Positions 21,625 through 33,365 of a DNA stretch of 64,000 bases are shown in pieces. The notes beneath the pieces were generated by a model, which was not told where the DNA came from, ran no database searches, and saw only the letters and a list, made by a program, of their open reading frames with translations. How positions within the stretch are numbered: position 1 is the first letter of the stretch; each line of letters opens with the position of its first letter. Origin of the DNA: Curvularia sp. ZM96 (Eukaryota > Ascomycota > Dothideomycetes > Pleosporales > Pleosporaceae); assembly GCA_022457065.1 (NCBI GenBank), contig JAJGBQ010000004.1, positions 2,790,001-2,854,000 on the forward strand. Reading direction: 5' to 3'. The translations under genes were made by a program, and so were the position numbers.

Positions 21625-22016
21625 CAGTGTGAGTAGTGAGAACGCTTACGGAAAACAAGATGCTAACGAGATAGACTGCGGATAACCTTCCTAACGGCAT
21701 GTTGGCCGGCGTTACGGCAACCCAAAATTGTTCATTTCTGCCGATGGAGATTGTTCAGGGCGATGCGATGAGAGTTGGTTCATACGTACCTTGAGTACAT
21801 GGGCCATTGCATACGGCTGTCATTCACACTTCTCTTCATTTGTCTAGCATACGAGTTCAGGTACAGCCTGTGTATAAATAACGGAAAATATATCTAGATA
21901 GGTGTTCTTGAAACACAACAAAAGTGCTACTTTCTACAAAACATAATCTCAGAGCATGTCCCAGTCCCACTTGAACGCCCGCTCGCATCAAACAGCATGT
22001 ACCCTCGCAACACCAC
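21625..22016. other. Convergent 3' region
   Basis: The hypothetical gene (+) and the FMO-like gene (-) converge. Only untranslated sequence is seen. Confidence 0.5.
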
Positions 22017-23800
22017 CTATCTTGCCTCCTCTCCCAGCGCCATATACTCGTCCACAATGCCCCTGTAGTCACCAGGCATGTACGCTGTAAACCTTTCAGC
22101 AAACCAGTTGCCCTTGCGCTGGTTCCTCACCCCGATATCCTTGAGCAACATATCCACATACGGTAGACAATCGAAAAACATTTCAGGGAAACGTGCGCCG
22201 AAGCCTCGGCTGTAGCGCCACTTGACATATTGCGTGTGCAAGACGGTTTCGTACATGACGCGCTCGGAAGGTGTGTTGTTGTTGTCGTCGCCGAAATCCT
22301 GTAGTGCGGAGATACGGTTGTCGAGGAATGCGGTGATCCACAGGGCTTGCGTTTGCGATATGATGGTTGTAGCGGGGCTGCGGTATGTGCCAGCAAAAGC
22401 TAGGGTGCGCGTATTTAGAAACGCAGGTGGGACCATGAAGCGGTAGAGGCGGTAGGGTTCGGTTGGAGCATCTTTGGTCTTTTCTACAGGCGGATTACGG
22501 GGCACTGGCTGGTTCTGCAGCTTGGGGAATGCCGTGAAGATTTGCGCGTCTGCTTGGCGGACGTGATCTTGTGTGTTGCGAGTCGGGTGCCCTGGGAGAC
22601 CGAGGTCCTTGTTTGTTTCAAAGTTCAGCTGAGGCGTGTCTTTCCACCCTGTTCCGCAAATCAAGACGTCGGATTGGATCACATCGCCGGTGGAGAGGTG
22701 GACAGCGTGATGGGAAAGATGCGAAATGTCTGCAACATGTACCCTGATTTTGCCACTCCGTACGAGCTCAAAGAAGTCGCTGTTGTAGTTGAGCAGACCG
22801 CGATTTGTACCAATGAAAAAGACATCATCCCAAGGTCTGAGCTTCGCTATTTCAGGATGAGTATCGTAGCCGTTGTCCTCTTCAATCTTATGCTGCACCT
22901 TTGCAAAAAACGCGTTAGCAATCTTCTTTCCCAGCCAATGTTGATAGAAAAAGCTGCGAATGTAAGCGAAACCATCGTCGAAGATGCACGGGTTAAGCCA
23001 TGTCAGTAGCCTCGTCTGGATAAGCATCTCTGGTATGACCTTGAGAGGTGTCAGGCGGTTTGGCATCATCCAGCAAGGGCCGTGACCAGATTCACGAATG
23101 ATCCAGTCAACCTGGACCCCCGCAGAGGCATACGCATGTGCAATGTCCCAGGAGAATTTCGCGCCACTGAGCAAGGTAATCTTCTTATAGGCTCCCAGTC
23201 CACCTTCAGCCCTAGCAAATTCGCTTGAATGATATATTGGAGCGCCAAAAGTCTCGTTTCCAGGTAGTTTGGGCATTGAAGGTTCAGAAGTCAATCCTGT
23301 TGCAACCACCAATCTCGAAGTGGCGATCTGATAGTCTGTCTCTGTCGAGTCCGCATGCTGTGAGACGGTCAACATCCAGCCTGTCGATCCTTGGTCCACG
23401 GCTGACTTGACAGTGGTGTTGAGACGGATGTGCTTCTTCAAATCAAAAGTATCGACATATTTATGTATGTACTTGTTAACGTGTTCTCCGGGTATATGGT
23501 CGTCTGCAAGGTTGAAGCCTTCTGTATCCATGGGCAGGTCGCTGAACTGTGCGCGAGTCAGTCTCGCACCCAGCGCGTTTATCCTGTGGGTGACGCATAT
23601 ACCTCGAACGTTCGAAAATGGTTGTTCGTGCGAAGCCCCGGGTACAATCTGTCTTCTGCCCATACCCCTCCCATATAGCTGGACTTGTCTAATACCAAGA
23701 TTGATGCCTGAGGGTGGACATCGCGATAAGTTTTGGTTACGGCTAGGCCATGTATGCCTGCGCCAACGACGACTAGATCGAACGTCTCGATGCCAGCCAT
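22017..23800 (-). CDS. FMO-like flavin-dependent monooxygenase
   Basis: This is a flavoprotein monooxygenase of the FMO/Baeyer-Villiger superfamily, 575 aa, in two exons (23800-23603, 23546-22017). The N-terminal FAD-binding fold is clear: DLVVVGAGIHGLAV, GxGxxG at residues 13-18, and GGVWAEDRLYPGLRTNNHFR. The 56-nt intron is fixed by the family text: after splicing TFE joins FSDLPMDTEGFNL. The stretch IYHSSEFARAEGG matches the FMO region before the NADPH site. The NADPH loop itself reads LLSGAKFSWDIAHAYASAGV, lacking the classical GxGxxG, as in many fungal members. Substrate unknown. There are no biosynthetic neighbours, so a secondary-metabolite role is not supported. An ATG three codons upstream (23809) is possible. 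Confidence 0.88.
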
Positions 23801-25183
23801 TGCGATCAATATGCCCGTTAGCTAGGGAACACAGGTTTGCAGTCAAGCTGGCAGGAGGGCATAGTAGACTATATGTCTCTTTAAGCTTGTTGGGTCGTCG
23901 CTTGATTAGAGTTTGCCGGAGCTGACGGTGAGGACTGGGACGCCCCTTGTCTCAGGTCACAGATGGGATGAGCCCCTTGCTCATTAGTGAGCTGGCTGAA
24001 TCAAAAACACTTGACTACCAGCCAAGCGCAGTCTAGATGAAGCGGATGGTCGAAAGCTGACGGTGGAAGCAAGGGACTCATCATTATGTGCCGCCCTGAC
24101 CGGCATGTGCTTCAAGCCATCGTCAGCACTGTCAGGGCTTGATTCGCGCCATGCTTGCTATGGCGCAGGGTCGAGAAGAGTGGCAGCACTAGCACTCAAC
24201 ACTAAGTGGGGGATATGGGGGTTAGGAAGACGCGGCTGGGGATGGTTGCTCAAGTCGACCCAGCCACATGATTGTGGCGTGTTCTCGCCACCTGGCCAAA
24301 GGGATATGCTGTCGCATTCTTGTTTCCAGTGGAATCGAATCACAGCACGATGTTTGTGTATTATCCTCTGATAGGACGGAAATAATCTGGGCCGCGGATA
24401 ATGTTGATGGAAGAATTCACAGTTCGTATGGAAGGTTAGGATAGCGGTGCGGTAAGGAAGGCAGCTACCGCACGACCCCACCACACTAATCCACATACAG
24501 CCCTTGTACTTTGTCACCAGCCGCTCCCTTAATGCGCTGATTATCATCCGTCGGGAGATATTAGTATTCATCTTTTGGTATTCTTCCTATTCGAGTGTTT
24601 TGGTGAAACACATGTCACGAGGACTGCTGACGATGTAAAATGCGGGCGCTGAATGATGAAAATGGACCAGATCACCTTGAGCGCGACAAGCTGGTGTATA
24701 TCGGCTATGTATACTGCAGAATATGTGAGATCTATTAGAAGATGTTTGTTCTACGGGCTCTATCTCGTAACTCGCAAGCTTCAGCAAGTTACTGGGTGTA
24801 GAGCAGCATGCAACTCGCCACTGTGAGACCTACCATCCACCATACATACCTCAGTCGCCGATTTCACTTCATCATCACGTGGCACTGATTCGGGAACAGT
24901 ATGCAAGAGAAAGCAGAAAATGAGGAGTGTATGGTGTTTGGCGGGCGGGTTCGGATGATCGATATAGTGTGTTGTACCATCCATGTTTGCCATGCTGTAC
25001 AAGGCCGGGAAGGTTGGCATCCAAGTCAGCATCCGGTGTGAAACCGACGCAGTATTTGGTTGTTGGTTATGGGTCAACAGTACGTGTGTAAAAGCAGGAG
25101 AGATTGTCTTTAAAGTCTCTTCCCCAGTCTTATCAAGCACGAACTTGTCGGATCATCCTGTTCATCCCAAATTCAAAAGCACC
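23801..25183. other. Intergenic region, no supported gene
   Basis: About 1.4 kb with short frames on both strands and no recognisable motif. The first part is the FMO-like gene promoter. Confidence 0.45.
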
Positions 25184-25414
25184 ATGCAACAATCAAACAT
25201 GATAGTTTATCTCTTCCTCATCTTCTGTGCCAATCTTTCGATATCGTTCCCGGTCGTACCTGTTGATCAGCCATACGCTTGTGGCATATCGCAACCCCTC
25301 AAATTGTCTTCAACGCCGTCTTGGGTGTCCGGCATAGTCACTAGCACTGGCGCACAATTTCTCCGAATGGACATTGATAGCATTAAGAGAACCGCACCCG
25401 AACAGGACACATAG
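25184..25414 (+). CDS. Candidate small secreted protein, 76 aa
   Basis: The open frame from ATG 25184 (ACCATGC context) encodes an N-terminus like a signal peptide (MIVYLFLIFCANLSISFPVV after five residues). A short unremarkable mature part with one Cys follows (QPYACGISQP) and ends TAPEQDT. There is no homology that I recognise. It could be a chance frame: there is no intron, no domain and no obvious TATA box. It is listed because of the signal-like start and start context. Confidence 0.3.
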   Translation: MQQSNMIVYLFLIFCANLSISFPVVPVDQPYACGISQPLKLSSTPSWVSGIVTSTGAQFLRMDIDSIKRTAPEQDT

Positions 25415-25585
25415 AAGACAACGGGGAGTATGAAGATTCGATGCTAGACCAGGTGTAGATGTGATCTGGTTAAGTGCGAGTGTTTTCGGCAGGAAAAGAA
25501 AAAGAAAATCTAATGTCTCTACCGGCTGGTATATTGTAAAACTGGTGATGCAGTGGCTCAACGTTGGACGTATTTACCGAAAGTT

Positions 25586-27142
25586 TCAAGCCCGTTTATC
25601 GTCTTCTATGACCAAACCGTCTATTTGCTTGAGAGGATCGGCATCAACGGCAGAATGTTCCAGGCCTACTAGTCCCACCAGAGCCTCATCATCGATATAA
25701 TCTCTTATTTCAGGGTTCTTGCTCGGTTGCTGCCCATGTGCAGCTTTGAGCTTCAAGATTTCGTCTTCGCTAAATTTCTTGAACGCTTTGGGATTCTTCT
25801 TTTCTTTCTTGGCATGTGACTCGCTCTTGAACTGGTATCCTCTTATACGCGGCCCTTGGCCTGTCTTCTCTGGTAGAGTAGGCTCATAATAGGCCTCAAA
25901 AGCAGCTACTTGGGCATCGAACGTGCCATCCTCAATCGAAGCTCGCACACCAGCAAAGAAGGCTGAGAGAATGGCGTGGTTGTGAATTTGGATCAGCACC
26001 CAACCTAGCATTTCTTTGGCGGCGAGGAGGTGCTGGAGAAAGGCGCGATGATGTTTGGTGCAAGCGTAGCAAGTGCAACCCTCTGAAAGTGGAGTCACAG
26101 ATAGAGCATGGTCGCCACTCCACATATCGATGCCTAGGGAACGCCGAGTGCTGCTGTTCGTTGCGTTCGCAGGTGGTGGGAAGGTGAAGTCGAGCACTAT
26201 ACCGGCATCGGTTGCATCGTTTATAAAAGGAACAGTGAAGATGTCCATACCCAGGCTGACGTGCCGGAGAAGCTCGTGAGGGCTGGCTGGAGCATGGAAC
26301 GAAAGTCTCGGAAGATGGTGCAATTGGTCCGGGAGGTCGTCAAGTAGATAAGCGTCATATATAGCAATACCACTGATCTTGTCCACCATGTCGTCTATCA
26401 AATGCTCGAGGTACCACGACTGCAGATCGCGTTCAATAGGCAGCATGGGTGCAAATATGGCCCAGCTCTTGTCTTTTTCTTCTAGTGTGCCTTTCTTGAC
26501 GACCAGATCACGTAGCCACGTCTCGGTCCTATCGCTCATTTTGTCCTTGCGTTTGAGACTAACAGCGTCCTGGCCAAAGGGAATATCAGCCAGACCCACA
26601 ACTATGTCAGGCTGCAGCTTCGTCGTAGCCGCTGCATAGAACTCCGATGTCACGGAGGTGAAGCCGACTGAAGTCAGGAGGCCGACTTGGGTGTTGGAGT
26701 TTGCGTGCGGGCTTGGTATGGGCGGGTTGCGGCGCGCACCGAGAATGAGCAGCGTCTCCGGGGGCAGGGCGATGAAGCGGCGTAATGGCTCTGGGACATC
26801 ATACTGGAGCACTGGCGGTGTCTTCTGGGGGTGCTTTTCCACGACTACAATGTGTCAGCCGTGTGTGTGGTGTAACAGCATTTGGTCGCGCTACCCACAA
26901 TCTTCGAGCGGGACATAGACACCGCCTAGGTTAACACTCTTCTGGAAATTGTCCTGCGAGATATGCGGAATGATACCTCTCGACGTGCTTCCAATGAATC
27001 CCGGTGTTAATATCTTATTGCGTCCTGGCACCGAAAGGCGGCCGAGTCGCGGTGCCAGCGAGCCCGTCGCCTTGAGAAGCGTGAACTCGAGCATTTCAGC
27101 CGGCAGTTGGTCCAGCTTTTGGGCTGAGGCCCCGGCAGACAT
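25586..27142 (-). CDS. qtrt2: Queuine tRNA-ribosyltransferase accessory subunit 2-like
   Basis: This is a TGT-family protein resembling eukaryotic QTRT2 (QTRTD1), the non-catalytic partner that forms the heterodimer inserting queuine at position 34 of GUN tRNAs. Two exons (27142-26899, 26844-25586) give 500 aa. The N-terminus FTLLKATGSLAPRLGRLSVP and TPGFIGSTSRGIIPHISQDN match TGT beta-barrel starts. The zinc-site cysteines are present as CTCYACTKHHRAF (about residues 338, 340, 343), with a His about 27 residues on (IQIHN). The C-terminus has a basic Lys-rich extension (KSESHAKKEKKNPKAFKKF). The partner catalytic subunit is not in this window. QTRT2 rather than QTRT1 is inferred from the divergent central part. 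Confidence 0.85.
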
Positions 27143-27344
27143 CTTCCCACTGGAGTCTGTTTCCTTTTGTAAGGTTGCGATGAACAAAGCCTCATAGTGG
27201 GGCAGCGTACACACACGCTTGCCCCACCATAGTCCAGTCTCCAAATTCTCACCGTCACGTGCTCACGCGTCAGCGCGCCGCCCTCGCGTTATGTGACTTT
27301 AGTTCTTTCGCACAAAACCACACCAATCCATTAATGCTGTCAAT

Positions 27345-29639
27345 CTAGTAACCTAATTTCTTTGCTCTCTCCTCACCTAGCACATCCACCAAACTCACAA
27401 GCTTGAAGCTCGCCTCTTTTCCTGTACCACCTCCAGCAAGCTCGTTGGCGTCGTCGTGGGTAACGAACAAGCCGTTCGGGAAATCCTTGTTGAGCGCGTT
27501 ACCCACTGCAGTAATACCATCCGTGTTGGTCACATGGTCAATTCCCTTCTCCTTGTTATCCACGATGGTAAACTTTCCAACGTACTTGTGCGGCGGGGCT
27601 CGTTCATAGATGACATATGCTGAGATCCCTTGGGACGACACCATAATGTAGCCACCAGGTCCGGATTTCGCAGGTACAAGCGTTAGTCCCTCAACATCAG
27701 CCTCAAGACCGCTACTATCGCCTATCTTGGCAATCGGAACACCCGTCTTGGAGCCGCTGGGTTCAGCCTCGTAGCGCCAGATACCCAACCCTTCTTCGCC
27801 GATGAACACGTATCCTGCACTTTCGTCGGCAACGCAACCCTCAACTTGACCACCAGAGCCACCTTGAAATTCGCGCACCAGAGTCATTTGCAAGGTGCCA
27901 TTGGCGCTAGCTGTAAGGTCGTATTGGAGATACTGTGCTGCTTTGTTGTTTACAAAGAGATAATCTTTGCCCGAAACCTTTGAATGGTAATTACATGATC
28001 CGTACGGCTCGTAGTCTTTAGGAAGCGGCTGGATGCCCCCAGAGATGTTACTGACATAGCCGGTGCTGTTAACTTCAACCAAGCTTGACAACATTAGCTG
28101 ATGTTTCCTGAAGCAGCTGTGATACTTACCAGAGAGTGTTGTCTCCACGGCATGCGGCATATGCAAGGTCCACTTTGCGGTTAGCAACTGTGAAGTTGTA
28201 AATGATGTCGACGTTGTTCGGTTTGTTAGCCGACAAATGTTGTAAGAGCTTTCCTTGCAGATCAAACACACCAAATCCTTCACCCTCCTTGGATTTGGTT
28301 GTGGTAATGATCTTGCTTTGTTCTGGTTTTGTAGCATGAATCCAGATAGCTGGGTCGTCGCCGTCACCACCGTTGGCTTCAGTCTCGTATTTTGCCTTGA
28401 CAGCTACAAAGGAGCAATCTGGACCCGACCATCCATCTCGGCATTTGCACACATTGGGTCCATCACATTTTCCATGACCCGAACAATCGTTTTTGCAGAT
28501 GGTCTTAGAACAGTCACGACCCGTGAAGCCAGCAAAACAAGAGCAGCCTGCACCGCTGTTGAAGCCATGGTAGGAGCATTTCTTCGACACAGCACTCTCG
28601 CAACGTTTGCAAGCCTTAGTCGCAGGGTTGTATCTGGTGTTGGCTTGAATACCTAGAGAGGCGAGGGTACCCTCGAGAGAGCCGATAGCGACGCCGGTGT
28701 TCTCTTCGCCTTCGAAAGCAAATGCGATGATGCCAGATGGGTATCCGGAAACCGGAGATTGCAAAACTGACAGTCCTCCCTCAATGGAAAGGTCTGAGAT
28801 ACCACCTAGGGCAATGCTTCCTTTAGGTTTCATCATCGCATCGTACACGTCAACCACTTCATCATGCGCTACCAGGAGGTAGTTGTCGGATGTACTGTGG
28901 TATGTAGCGAGGCCAGCTACTTTGATGTTCTCAACCACAGTTCGTATCTCAGGGGCATTGGTGGTCTCTGAAGCTTGGAAAGAGTACAGAGATCGATCCT
29001 CAGCTGAGAAAAAAACTTGGCCGTTGGAGAAGACGGAGCAGCTTTCGGCCTCGATGGCAACTGGGAATGTTTGGGTCTATGCCACTTTAGCTCTTGGGTT
29101 CTTTTTGAGAATCATGCTGGTCATCATACTTCTAGAACTTCTACTTCGTCGTCAATTTCTCGAACCAAGAACTGCACCACCTTCTTCTTTCCGAACAGAA
29201 AGACGTAGCTTTCTCCACTCTTCTCGCTTCGCCAAGTGCATGCTGTGCTCCAATCACCAAGCTGTCTCTTGTTGTCCTTGGTCAGTTTCTTTCCCGTTTG
29301 AGCATCAAAGACCTCGATCAATGAGTTTGGCGCAGGTATATTGATAATGAGATTACGGCCGTCGATGTCGTGAACTGGCACCGCAATCTTTGAGCGACCG
29401 GTTTTCTCGTGGATTATTTCCGCTAGAGAAGTTCCATTGGAGACAGAGAACGTCCGGAAGCCTCCGTCTGCTGCACTACCATCATTCACAACGAGGCGCG
29501 GCGATGTGCCATAGATGAAACCGGTGTTGTCTCCTTCAAAGCCGGTAGCCGCAGGAACAAGTGTAATGTTGGCGTCCTGGGCAGCAACCAAGGAAATAGC
29601 ACTCGCTGCCCAGACCGCGCATCTTGAGAAGGTTTTCAT
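27345..29639 (-). CDS. Secreted phytase-like beta-propeller protein with EGF-like modules
   Basis: This 731-aa secreted protein resembles 3-phytase (beta-propeller, thermostable phytase fold), which releases phosphate from phytate. Three exons: 29639-29130, 29076-28130, 28083-27345. Residues 1-20 are a signal peptide (MKTFSRCAVWAASAISLVAA). The N-terminal propeller-like half includes KIAVPVHDIDGRNLIINIPA. Residues 326-392 form Cys-rich EGF-like modules with GCSCFAGFTGRDCS and CKCRDGWSGPDCS. The C-terminal half is the phytase domain: GDDPAIWIHATKPEQSKIIT, EGCVADESAGYVFIGEEGLG, then SGLEADVEGLTLV and the terminal THDDAN. The presence of two propeller halves around EGF modules follows the large fungal members. 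Activity is inferred from fold signatures. Confidence 0.88.
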
Positions 29640-29704
29640 GTTGAGTCAAGGCTGTGAGGGTAAACCGAAGCGAGCTGATGTTTCAGCTTCCGCCGCAGAG
29701 CTTG

Positions 29705-29711
29705 ATTTATA
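29705..29711 (-). promoter_or_regulatory. TATA box of the phytase-like gene
   Basis: On the minus strand the motif reads TATAAAT about 66-72 bp before the phytase ATG. Confidence 0.45.
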
Positions 29712-30665
29712 CCTCTAGGTGTATAACTCTTAAGCCGTGCTTTCCCCTTGTCATACCCGTAAAGCCAATTAAAATGTAAGGGGTGGCCTGGTAGCATTCA
29801 ATAGCACCTCGTTGAGGAAAAGCCTCCGTTAATGGCAGGTAATACAGTTATTCAGAAGGGAATGCTTGTTGTCCGTGCTGATCAATGATGGCCGGTCAAC
29901 CAATGGCGACGCAGAACACGACAACGTGAGACGGTTCGCAGGGGTGCTCATCGCCATTATGCTCCACTAAGGATCAGACTAGCTTGAAAGAATAGATTGC
30001 TCTCACTGAAACTAGAAAGAAATGAGGTACCTTCTCGCGCATGTGATGATGCTATAGGATGGTGACACCCTTTACAATGCTGGACGGTGTGGACGAGGCT
30101 GGAGTCTGGCTTTACACCACATGTAGACAAGATGATCAAAGCTTTAATAGTAAGAATATCAAATCATCAAAAGAAAAGACATATTCTTCAATATAACGCT
30201 AGTAATAGTGTTTGGAAGGATCTAAAAATACGCATTTACTCTACGCAGACTCAGCGTTCTCTGCTGTCTGTAAGTCGCTGAACTTTGCGAGTAGCGAAAA
30301 CAACAGATACGATAGGAATACACTTCCTATTAGTAATAAGATGAGCATGAGAAGTACTGTGGAGCTTTGTTAAAACAGTGGGGAGAGAAGGACTAAAAGG
30401 TTTCCCCTCCAATGTGTATAAAAAACCAGCTAGCAAATGAAGAGAGAGAAATCAAGGATTAAATAGGCTCATAGAAGCCTCTGTGTAATCTGTAGCTCTA
30501 TCCAGGATTCATACGACCTGATCCTTGCACATACTTAGAGATTGTGCAGCCTCCATCATACCCGGTTGTGCTGCAAGTTATCACATGCCGATCTACTCGT
30601 CCATTTACTGAGTCGAGAACCTTGGCATAACATGTGGTTTAGGTCACATTCCTATTTTACACGTC

Positions 30666-30959
30666 ATGGACGCTTTGGGTGCCAGAGATGTCAACAATAT
30701 TTTCCTTTACCAATGATTCGTTACCGAGGACATGCCATACGAGTTGTTCATGGAAATAATCTCTGCCATCGTGCCTGAGCCACGTACTAAGTGGCGTGTT
30801 GCATGGTATGCACTGCTTAGCAACCATTCGACTGCTTTTTTGCTCTCACAACTTTTCTCCGCTATCCCCCTCTTCAAGATATCCCTACATTCGCCCAGAC
30901 GTGTACGACTATATTGTTTTCAAACGCTAGGTATAGCCATCCAACTTCTCTGTTACTAA
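30666..30959 (+). pseudogene. Possible gene relic with in-frame stop
   Basis: One frame reads MDALGARDVNNIFLYQ, meets TGA at 30714-30716, and continues FVTEDMPYELFMEIISAIVP to a stop at 30957. The second part resembles the start of an F-box-like segment (PYELFMEIIS). A TGA stop is what C-to-T mutation of CGA would produce. The match is weak and this may be chance. Confidence 0.25.
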
Positions 30960-32751
30960 ATATACTTCCAATTCACCTGCTTTCACATCAAGTACGCTGC
31001 GCCACACGAACCCACTTTCATCGAGAAACGGCATTGGACGAACATTAACAAAACAAGGAGATGCATTCGATGGGTTTTCTCGTAAGCGAGCGACATCTAA
31101 TTCAAGAATCACAGCGCAAAAGATATTTCATTCCAAGTGTCTCTATCTTTCTTCCCACAGCACACATTATCATTTCAGGAGATCTTGATCTCTAAGGGAA
31201 CTTAGAAATTCCTAAATGACCAACACCTCTAAGATGCCTCACAAGCAAGAGTCCATTGTGGTCAGCTGTTAGCTGCCCTACCTAGCTATTCCATAGCTGC
31301 GCTTTGAAATCTATGTAAAATGGGCTGTTAGGGCTGCATTCTACAACGCGATGAAGGCAAACCTTAAAGAACGTGGGAGAAAGCCAGGGTTTATATCTCT
31401 TTGACTGTCTCATAGAAACTAAGGAGGCCTAATCAAGCATCCTGACTGAAGTCAGCCTTAATCCAACTTTTCTCGGAGGCTCTCCACTACTTGCCTAGTC
31501 TATTGTTTTCTGAGAAAAGACTAAATTCTCACATAAGGGTGCTGAATTACCGTGCTAGCAGCTGTGATACCCTCGATGGGTAGGGCACGTCATGACACTG
31601 TCATGCCTTACCTGGTCTGTTATAGAACCGTCGCAAAATCAAGCACTTAGCTCGTCTTCTTTGCCACGTCACCGATGCATCCTTACGACACTACTATTTT
31701 GATACACGTTAGTCTGTTTCTATGTTTTCTGTCTGGGCCACCGACTTCAACCAGATAGTCAAGTAACTACTGGAAACATAGTGCTATAAAGCTGGTTTAA
31801 AGAGTAGATATTGTGATATTGCGTTGTAGGTAGATACAGGAGTGATGTTGGAATGTTCAATTCATGGATAATCTGCTAGTATAATGAAATGATGACTATG
31901 TTGTGATTAAACTCGTAGTAGTTTCGATGTGTGACAGTAGTGGCTCACGGTCGCTACAATCACTAGTTAATACCAAATGAGCCTTTCTATCGAACGTTTA
32001 TTAGATGCGCTAGCTGATGTCACATGTAAGAATGAGACCTAGCATAGCCCATTACTCGTGTTCTTACTGTTGCCGTGCATCATATGGCTCGGAGAAACCA
32101 ATTTTCAGTTCTTTGTTAGGATGATAGCTCCGCTTACACCTAGTAATCATTCAAGTGCTAGAGTACCAAGGTGACTGTCTAGAAAGACTCTTTACAAACA
32201 ATACCCTCAAAACTAAGGCAGAAGACAGATGGGTCATCATTCAATGGGCCTGCCTCGATTCGCTAAGTTCGGCTCCGATCCAGACTTTGATTTTGCTGGT
32301 AGGACTACTTCTAGCGCGCTCTAGCGCAGTTGTAAACTCGAACTGAATGAATTAGAGCTTGTGAGATCTAACGTAGTCTCATGCATTGAATTAACAACGT
32401 TTTACGGTTAACACTAGTTATCTTTCAAAATAAGCGGTGAAGTATATCACCACTGATCGACGCTAAGAACACCGCCAACTGGTTCAATAAGTTGAAACCA
32501 GACCACTATAGTATCACTAGGCCATGCACATCTGATTGTAGTGTCTTAGTTAAGATCATGCACTTAGCTCACTTTTCTAATTACTCCGCAATATCATCCC
32601 CTGCACTATAGTCGTAAGATCACTTGTCTCTTTTGGACGGGCTCCCTAGCCCGTGACAGAGAGAGGCACCAACGCTACTAGATGCAATGTATAGTCTGAA
32701 AGGAGGATTCGCAACATGTGACAGCGATTTGTAATTTCAGAAAATCCATTG

Positions 32752-32760
32752 CATAAAAGG
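32752..32760 (+). promoter_or_regulatory. TATA box of the 8-cysteine secreted protein gene
   Basis: CATAAAAGG lies about 117 bp before the ATG. It is followed by a pyrimidine/CA-rich leader, as in expressed fungal genes. Confidence 0.45.
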
Positions 32761-32876
32761 CCATTGACTGTCCTCGTTTTTCACTCTCATCATCATCAAC
32801 AGTTCCACTTCCACAACAATCTCTACTATCCAGCTTTCAAACCAATCTCTACTCCCAAAGAATCAACTTTTCGAAA

Positions 32877-33365
32877 ATGAAGTTCTTCCAGGTCCTCCCA
32901 CTCCTTCAACTCGCTGGCGTTGCTCTGGCTACTCCAGCACAAGCACCAGCAAAGCCGTTCAAGACTGTTACTGAACCGATCAACCCACCTAAACAGCCTG
33001 CAAACATCCCAACTTATATAATTCCTGAGGACTCAGGTTCCATTTGCGAGAACTGGCATCACACGTTCAAAAACGGAAACAGGATTGGATGGTGTGCGGG
33101 CTGCAAGCGACTTGAGCGATGCGGTGTCCTCTTGACGGTTGAGGCTGCTGCTTGTCTCGCGGGTCTTGAAATCTTTGGTCCAGGTATGTTCAAAATTTGC
33201 TATTCTATTCACTATAGGTTCTGATATATCATAGCTGCTATCCTTGGTTGCCTACTTGAAGTCGCTGCTGATGACTTTGCGAACTACTGTAAGTTTTGAG
33301 CCCTTTCAGCGTTTTCAGAGCAGGCAAGGTATTAATAAATATTAGGCTTCGATGGACTCTGCTAG
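32877..33365 (+). CDS. Small secreted 8-cysteine protein (effector-like candidate)
   Basis: The family is not recognised. Three exons (32877-33183, 33235-33288, 33346-33365) encode 126 aa. The splice sites are canonical (GTATGT...CATAG; GTAAGT...TTAG), and the last exon adds only a few residues including the terminal Cys. Residues 1-19 form a signal peptide (MKFFQVLPLLQLAGVALAT). A Pro/Lys-rich segment (20-50) follows, then a compact region with Cys at 57, 73, 76, 82, 93, 108, 121 and 126. Eight cysteines suggest four disulfides. Gly/Ala/Leu-rich text around 85-112 is amphipathic. Small size, secretion, even Cys number and location in a gene-poor stretch fit the profile of fungal effectors or antimicrobial proteins. 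No activity is shown. Confidence 0.75.

Larger units (their letters stand above)
29640..32751. other. Gene-poor, AT-richer region
   Basis: About 3.1 kb with many stops in all frames and no intact gene. It looks like decayed sequence, possibly affected by repeat-induced point mutation. The clearest relic is the broken frame at 30666-30959. A minus-strand frame at 31112-30927 has protein-like composition (ILELDVARLRENPSNASPCF) but no clear start or partner exon. The left end is the phytase promoter. Confidence 0.5.

Noticed and set aside
22017..23800. FMO-like gene as part of a secondary-metabolite cluster
   Set aside because: No synthase, tailoring set or regulator lies beside it; the neighbours are an orphan gene and a tRNA-modification gene.
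30927..31112. Minus-strand frame in the gene-poor stretch
   Set aside because: It reads like protein (FVNVRPMPFLDESGFVWRSV) but has no start context, splice partners or recognised family. It is mentioned only as a possible relic.
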